Assembly: GCA_000349905.1 (NCBI GenBank)
Contig: KB722766.1
Location: forward strand, 135,059-199,058
Reading direction: 5' to 3'
Length of the DNA stretch: 64,000 bases
DNA from: Volvariella volvacea V23
Lineage: Eukaryota; Basidiomycota; Agaricomycetes; Agaricales; Pluteaceae
Shown: piece after piece, positions 58,789-64,000 of the stretch
Numbering within the stretch: the first letter of the stretch is position 1
Layout: each line of letters begins with the position of its first letter
Notes under the pieces: model-generated
What the model saw: the letters and a program-made list of their open reading frames with translations, nothing else
What the model was told of the DNA's origin: nothing
The model's database searches: none
Made by a program: the position numbers and the translations under genes

Positions 58789-61710
58789 ATGACCTCACAG
58801 TCCCCATACCACCCCCGACTCTTCTCTCCAGAGGGCCCCTACACCCGCAAGCATGATTCCCAGACTGTAAATTCTACAAATCCATCTAAATCACATTTCG
58901 ATTTCTCTCCCATCCAAAGTCCAAAAACCCCCAAGACCCCCGCAAATCCAATCTCGGGGCCGAGTCCGAGCTTGAGCAACTTTTCCATCATCTCTCCCCC
59001 CCACGACCCCACCATCTATAGGTCCAACCTTATCAATGGAATCTCACCCAACAACATGGCGACGGCTTACATGGCCCAGGTCCCCCCTATGCCGTTTCCA
59101 CAGCCGGAAATACCCCCAGGGCCATATTCACGTTCAAACCTACGGACCTATGGCAGACGGGGCCATTCTTCACGGGCAGGCACCAATCAAGGCTCAGATA
59201 GCGGCTCCCCCTCTATGCACAGTGAAGCTCTATCCCTTGTCAATCTCCCCCATCTCCGTGAAGTAGGCAAGGACGCATTTAATCTCAACCCCAACAACCC
59301 TTTTCTCGGCGCTGCGACCAACAGCACCACCAATCTTCACGAAACTCTTCAAAGCGGCTCCCAAGCCAGCGGAGGAGGTAGTGCCGGAAGCAGTGCTGCT
59401 CGGTTCGTAGGCGGCTTTGCAGGAGGAATCAAGAAAGTTTTTGGGTGGGGCAACAAGCGTCTCTCGGCCACAGGCTCTTCTCCCAACACCTCCTTCCAGC
59501 AGCCCCCGATCCAGTTTCCAACGCCAATGTCGATTCCAACTCCTGCCCCTAATTCTGGTGCTACCGATTCTCTAAGTCGTCCGCCAACCGGAAGTACTGC
59601 AGCCTCTGCCGGCACATCTACCTCCAGGCAGTACCCTCCTATGGCGTACCCAACGAGGCCTTATCCAGGCTTCACTCCCAGCCCCACCCCATCTCCCAAC
59701 CAACCCGTGATCATCCCACCGCCCCCGGCTCACAGACAAACCCAGGAGCCGCACTCGAGTAGCATGAGCTCTATACCCTTAGTCCAACCCACATTCTCCC
59801 CTGCAATGCACGCTTTCCCGCAACCCAACCTTGGTTCGAGATCACGGCAACCTTCAGCCAGCCCAGCGTCTTCACAAAGCCAAAATGTCCAGCAACACCC
59901 GCCACCCCCAGCATCCACACCCTCTCCTCAACCCGCCATACCGCATCACCAGCAGCCAATACCTGTCATAGCTTCAGACATATCCCCAAACTTTTCAAAC
60001 CCTGTCGCTGTACGGCCCCGTCGCTCAGCCGACTATATGCAAATGGAAGGAATGCCCGGGGGTACCACATCCTCGTCCAGCAGCCCCATGGCCATCGACA
60101 GCGACGGCACGAATGGCGGTGGTGGCGCAAGGGTAGATGCAAGCGGTGGAGCCATGCCCGAAAGTGCCGTGTACAGCCAAATCGATCCTATAACGCCCTC
60201 CTCCGAGATGAACCTGACCGCCGGTCCCCCTGGGGTCCCCACGAGCCACCAAGGCACCATCCGTATTGACGGCACGGTCGCCGATACTGCCATTACCGAT
60301 GGCGATGGACTCTCTCATGGGCGCTCGTCCACGCGTCCACCGCCTGGATCGTTCGAGGCGTTCTGGCTGAGGGTGAAGAGGTGGTGGAATGTGGTTAATT
60401 CAATGCCGTGGGTGGCGGAGGATAGGGTTACCAAGGATTATTACCCGCATAAAGGGAGGAGGGCCAAGGCGCGGGCTAAAAGGAGGATGGTGAGAGAAAG
60501 GGAGAGAGAACGGGTTATGGCACTCGAGAAGGAGCGCGAGAGGGAGAGGGAACACGAGAGAGTTGAGAGAGAGCGACAGAGGGAACGTGAGCGAGAGAGG
60601 AGGAGGAGGGAAAGGGAAAGAGACAGGGATAGAGACAGAAGTGGAAGATCGAGAGCGGAGACTACTTTGAGCTACGAAGATCCGTATGCGGATACGACTG
60701 GATACGGGGATACGACATACACAGAGGCAGATGTGTCCATTGCTACGGGTACAGCTACAGGTACCCAAACCACGCGAAACCACAGAAAGCACACTAGACG
60801 GAAAAACAGGCGGAGAATGTCGATATTCAGTGACCCCGATGACGACGACGACTACGGGGAGGGCGACAGGACAAGGAGTATGAACACAAGTTTCAGCACG
60901 AGCGTGGATGGCACGACGACGATGAACACCTATACGAATGCTGGAATGTCTACAAGGAGAAGGGGAAAGAGAAGGATCAGCAGGCCATTTTCGTTATGGT
61001 ACCGCGAACCTGGGCAAGGGAGGACTGCGACGGAGTCACCTTCGCCCATAACGCCCACCACCATCACCACGGCCACAACAACGCATTATGGGCGCCATCG
61101 TGATCGCGATCGATACCGCAGCTATTCCCGATCATCGTCCGTCTCTGGCTCTGACTTTTCGCCCACGCACACTGGGACGTCGAGGTCCGGGACGCCTGTT
61201 CAGCAGCAGCAGCAGCCGTACCCTGCTGGAACTTGGCCTGCAGGAGCGGGTGCACCTATGGCACCCCCACAGGGGATGTACCTACCTTTCCCTGTGACGG
61301 TCGAGACTACTCCAGAAGGGACGCAGATCTTGAAGGACCCGAGGAATGGCGCGAAGTATGTCATTCCGATCATGTTGGGTGCGCCGCCGTTTGCGAATTA
61401 TTGGGGTGGATTGGGTGGCGTTGCAGGCGCAGGTGCAGGTGTTGCTGCTGCTGGAGGGGCACCAGTGGCTGCAGCAAGTGGAGGTGGTGGTGCGCCAATT
61501 CCAGCGACGGTGCCGGTTGTACCCCAGATGCTGGACGTCCCAGGTAGCACCAGTCGTCGGCACAAACACGGCAGCGGGAGCAAGACAGGAAGCCCACGAA
61601 GCGGTGGTGGAAGCTCGAGTGGGAGCAGGAGCAGACACGATCGTCATCACGGCGGTCGTGAGAGGGTCGAAAGGGATGCGCACCCTGGTGGATATGCCCC
61701 GCGAGTATGA
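58789..61710 (+). CDS. Large disordered protein of unknown function
   Basis: Single uninterrupted frame of 973 residues ending APRV. The N-terminal 500 residues are Ser/Pro/Asn/Gln-rich, with SPIQSPKTPKTPANP and a short amphipathic Gly/Ala stretch (RFVGGFAGGIKKVFGWGNKR). A compact segment near residues 520-560, FEAFWLRVKRWWNVVNSMPW then KDYYPHKGRRAKARAKRRMV, is the most protein-like part. It is followed by a long Arg/Glu-rich charged helix, an acidic DDDDDYGEGD stretch, and a Pro/Gly/Ala-rich end containing GAKYVIPIMLGAPPFANYWG. I recognise no family. It could act as a scaffold, but that is a guess. Confidence 0.75.
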   Translation: MTSQSPYHPRLFSPEGPYTRKHDSQTVNSTNPSKSHFDFSPIQSPKTPKTPANPISGPSPSLSNFSIISPPHDPTIYRSNLINGISPNNMATAYMAQVPPMPFPQPEIPPGPYSRSNLRTYGRRGHSSRAGTNQGSDSGSPSMHSEALSLVNLPHLREVGKDAFNLNPNNPFLGAATNSTTNLHETLQSGSQASGGGSAGSSAARFVGGFAGGIKKVFGWGNKRLSATGSSPNTSFQQPPIQFPTPMSIPTPAPNSGATDSLSRPPTGSTAASAGTSTSRQYPPMAYPTRPYPGFTPSPTPSPNQPVIIPPPPAHRQTQEPHSSSMSSIPLVQPTFSPAMHAFPQPNLGSRSRQPSASPASSQSQNVQQHPPPPASTPSPQPAIPHHQQPIPVIASDISPNFSNPVAVRPRRSADYMQMEGMPGGTTSSSSSPMAIDSDGTNGGGGARVDASGGAMPESAVYSQIDPITPSSEMNLTAGPPGVPTSHQGTIRIDGTVADTAITDGDGLSHGRSSTRPPPGSFEAFWLRVKRWWNVVNSMPWVAEDRVTKDYYPHKGRRAKARAKRRMVRERERERVMALEKEREREREHERVERERQRERERERRRRERERDRDRDRSGRSRAETTLSYEDPYADTTGYGDTTYTEADVSIATGTATGTQTTRNHRKHTRRKNRRRMSIFSDPDDDDDYGEGDRTRSMNTSFSTSVDGTTTMNTYTNAGMSTRRRGKRRISRPFSLWYREPGQGRTATESPSPITPTTITTATTTHYGRHRDRDRYRSYSRSSSVSGSDFSPTHTGTSRSGTPVQQQQQPYPAGTWPAGAGAPMAPPQGMYLPFPVTVETTPEGTQILKDPRNGAKYVIPIMLGAPPFANYWGGLGGVAGAGAGVAAAGGAPVAAASGGGGAPIPATVPVVPQMLDVPGSTSRRHKHGSGSKTGSPRSGGGSSSGSRSRHDRHHGGRERVERDAHPGGYAPRV
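60490..60655 (+). repeat. Purine-rich Arg/Glu-coding repeat tract
   Basis: Degenerate GAG/AGA-rich run inside the 973-residue protein gene, encoding alternating Arg and Glu (for example REREREHERVERERQRERER), expected to form a single charged helix. Confidence 0.75.
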
Positions 61711-62509
61711 CGCAGCACCAGGACTAACGCTGACCAGTTTCGGACGATGATGCAAGTGTCAATGGAGGGGTGGTCCGAGTTGCCGGCTGTTGGGCTTGAC
61801 TTGGCCGTTTGATGATTGTGGGGTTGCCTTATCGGGGTGACTTCAGGTGTGTTTGCTTGCTGCGTCTTTTGGACAGTCTCTCGCCCCTCCTTTCGTGTTG
61901 CTATATCGTGTTCGTCCACTTCTTGCTGGACATTTTGGATTTCTCCTTTTCATTTTCAACGTTGTCATCTGCTCACTTCACGTCTTCTGCGTACTACACT
62001 GTACTTGTCACTTCATGACCTGTTTTGCATTGTCAAACCCACATACATCTTTCTATCTCATTGTCTTGGTTGCTTTCATTCTCTCTTGACATACTGGTTT
62101 TACCTTACCCATATTAACCATGGACTGTTATACCAATAATTCCCTCATTTTTACTTTGCTTCCACCTGACTGGCTGGATATTATTTATTGTGACACATAC
62201 AAACCTGGAACACCTTTCTATTATCAGATTTTGGATACACATTACATGTTATAGCACATGTATATACATAGATAGAATTGGACTATGTAGCACCATTCAA
62301 TGGCAAATTCAATATATTTTGGGTTTAGACTAAATAGAGGGAACATGCAAACATGCTATACAACTAATGTGTTTAACTAAATCCAAAACTCATTGTCAGT
62401 ACTAAATAGGGCAGTCTTTAAGACTGAATAATAGACCCTTGAATGTATTTGTTACAAATCTGAGAGTAAGCCATAGTAAGTATATAAAATGTGAATAACA
62501 TAATGTGAC
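61711..62509. other. 3' flank and switch to AT-rich DNA
   Basis: Pyrimidine-rich 3' UTR of the preceding gene to about 62150. From there the DNA is clearly more AT-rich than anything to the left. No supported gene. Confidence 0.45.
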
Positions 62510-64000
62510 CTACCAATCTTGTTTTAAAGCTTGTACAAACAAATCAAATGGTGTCACAGGTATATTTTCTTGAATGGTGGCATCATAGAAATAGCCTTCA
62601 TAATGTGGTGTAGCCCACCAGGTACTGTATGAGATAGTGGATAATAGAGATTGTAAGATGATTTTCTTTGGCTCTTGATCTTCTATGTTTGGCTGACATA
62701 TTTCTTCACTCCAGTGTAATATAAGAGCAATTTCTGCTGGATATAATTCCTAAGGATATTATTATTTAGTTTCAAAGTTTATATTTAAAGTAATAATGTC
62801 TTGGAGAATGCACTAACCTTTAACCACTTGGAAACATGCTTTTTGTTGCACTCATGATAATGATACTCCACTGGAAGGTGTTTAACAAGCCATAACACCT
62901 TGGGGCTATAACTTGTATTTGACAGTCTTAGTTACAGATGTATTAAGTTAGAGTCCAAATAGTCTGTTACAAACCTATAGCAATGACTCACTCAGATGAC
63001 CAATTCCATGGATAGCTATAGTGTTTCATATCATCACTGCTACTTAATAATCTAAAATTCAAAATTTAATCTATTCACTAAAAACCCAAATAAAAAATCA
63101 CTCACAATGTTTTTAATGTATTATCATCAGTAGTGATTAAGAGTAATAAACAGCTAAGAACCATCATTTTTCCCCAACCTGGATTAGCAGTAATCATAAA
63201 GTCAACTGGGTTAGTTAATGAAAATAGCACCCAATATTTCATATATGCTTTGGTAAGAGCCAGCAAACAGTTCCAGGATGGTATGGGTTTTTTTCTGTTG
63301 CCAAGTATGATTGCAAACCATAAGCAATACCAATTCCCAAAAGTTCATTGTTATTGAACTTTTTGGATAACAGTGGATCCTTCTTTTTCAAAATATTGCA
63401 TAAATTAGTACTAATACATAATAAAGCAAAATAAAGCAAAATACATACCCAGGTTGCACAAATAGCAGAGAAGCTATTATAGCTTTTGCAAATTTCATCA
63501 TGAGATTGAAATAAAGAGTTGAATTGCTTTGATAGACATTGCATGTTTTTATGCAAATCAAAACTCATAAGTTTTGATTTGAGATTTTTTGGAATGCTGG
63601 TGGTAAACATAGAGGAGTACCCCCACCAGCAACAAAGGAAAAACCAGAATTGTTTATAATTGTAGTTATTAGACTTGAGTTTGGTCAAGGATTGTAAAAT
63701 GATGTCAGATGCACATATATTTGTGCTAAGGTTATATTGAGTGTTGCGCTGGTTGCTGGTTAAGAAATCAGAGAAAGATTTGTGATAAATTGTGATCTCT
63801 TCATTATCATTGGATGGAATTCTGAGAACAGAGTGAAGCTTTTGCAATTTAAAGCGGCACTGCACTATATCCCTATAAAAAAGTAATGCCAAGCCTTGTA
63901 TTGTTCTGATGTCTTTTAGGCCTGGAAAGAGTTTAAGGTTTGGAATGGGTGTACACAAGATAAATAGCACAGTTTGAAGTTGACTATTTGACTTGTGTGA
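62510..64000 (-). pseudogene. NLR (NACHT-type)-like fragment in AT-rich DNA, runs off the right edge
   Basis: A minus-strand frame open from the right edge to 63239 contains LQKLHSVLRIPSND then ITIYHKSFSDFLTS. This matches the LHSVL...HKSFPDFLTD element that follows the NACHT ATPase in many mushroom NLR-like proteins. Further pieces downstream include ANPGWGKMMVLSCLLLL, HLPVEYHYHECNKKHVSKWL and ELYPAEIALILHWSEEICQ, each in short frames separated by possible introns. The composition is strongly AT-rich, unlike the rest of the window. It is either the 3' part of an intact gene or a decaying copy; the upstream NACHT is outside the window. Confidence 0.45.

Noticed and set aside
61233..61755. Trp/Cys-rich and other overlapping frames
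   Set aside because: Shadows of the 973-residue gene caused by high GC and repeat-like codons.

Overview
The window looks like nuclear DNA of a mushroom-forming basidiomycete (Agaricomycetes). Genes are broken by many short introns of roughly 45-70 bp with GT...AG ends. The protein families also fit: CorA-like proteins with the IEPFFF motif, a DUF6533-type membrane protein, a URC4/DUF1688 protein, secreted amidases and a NACHT-associated HKSFxDFL motif. I saw no prokaryotic operon, CRISPR array, tRNA or rRNA. Exon borders given here were read by hand from splice sites and reading phase.

Layout. 1-4.2 kb: two tandem CorA-like membrane proteins (minus). 4.3-4.6 kb: a possible MFS relic. 4.7-6.5 kb: an ArsB/NhaD-type permease (plus). 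7.9-9.5 kb: a DUF6533-like membrane protein (minus), then 1.8 kb unresolved. 11.3-18.4 kb: housekeeping block with QTRT2, a mitochondrial J-protein, CTP-dependent diacylglycerol kinase, and a head-to-head pair of 40S ribosomal protein genes (uS8 and eS17). 18.7-26.5 kb: three tandem amidases (minus). 26.7-29.9 kb: two paralogous secreted histidine-phosphatase-fold proteins that have lost catalytic histidines. 30.4-34.4 kb: URC4 (plus) convergent with an MCT-type MFS transporter. 35-37.5 kb: an unknown membrane protein. 37.7-39.9 kb: two divergent HExxH paralogs. 40-44.8 kb: mitochondrial NADP-isocitrate dehydrogenase and an F-box protein. 46-48.9 kb: an SLC45-like sugar transporter. 49.8-58.1 kb: one very large minus-strand gene. 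58.8-61.7 kb: a large disordered protein (plus). 61.8-64 kb: an abruptly AT-rich end with an NLR-like fragment.

Main discovery. Six long minus-strand open frames and several short exons between 49,764 and 58,134 join in phase through eleven consensus introns. They form one predicted 2,579-residue protein with no family I recognise. It has an N-terminal hydrophobic segment, an Asn/Gly-rich region with repeated NAS sequons, several strongly acidic blocks, a central membrane-like and amphipathic region, a poly-Lys block and a Ser/Pro/Thr/Gln-rich tail.

Other points of interest are the paired pseudo-phosphatases, the amidase triplet with damaged or missing signal peptides in two copies, the HExxH pair, microexons of 12 and 15 nt, and first exons consisting only of ATG.
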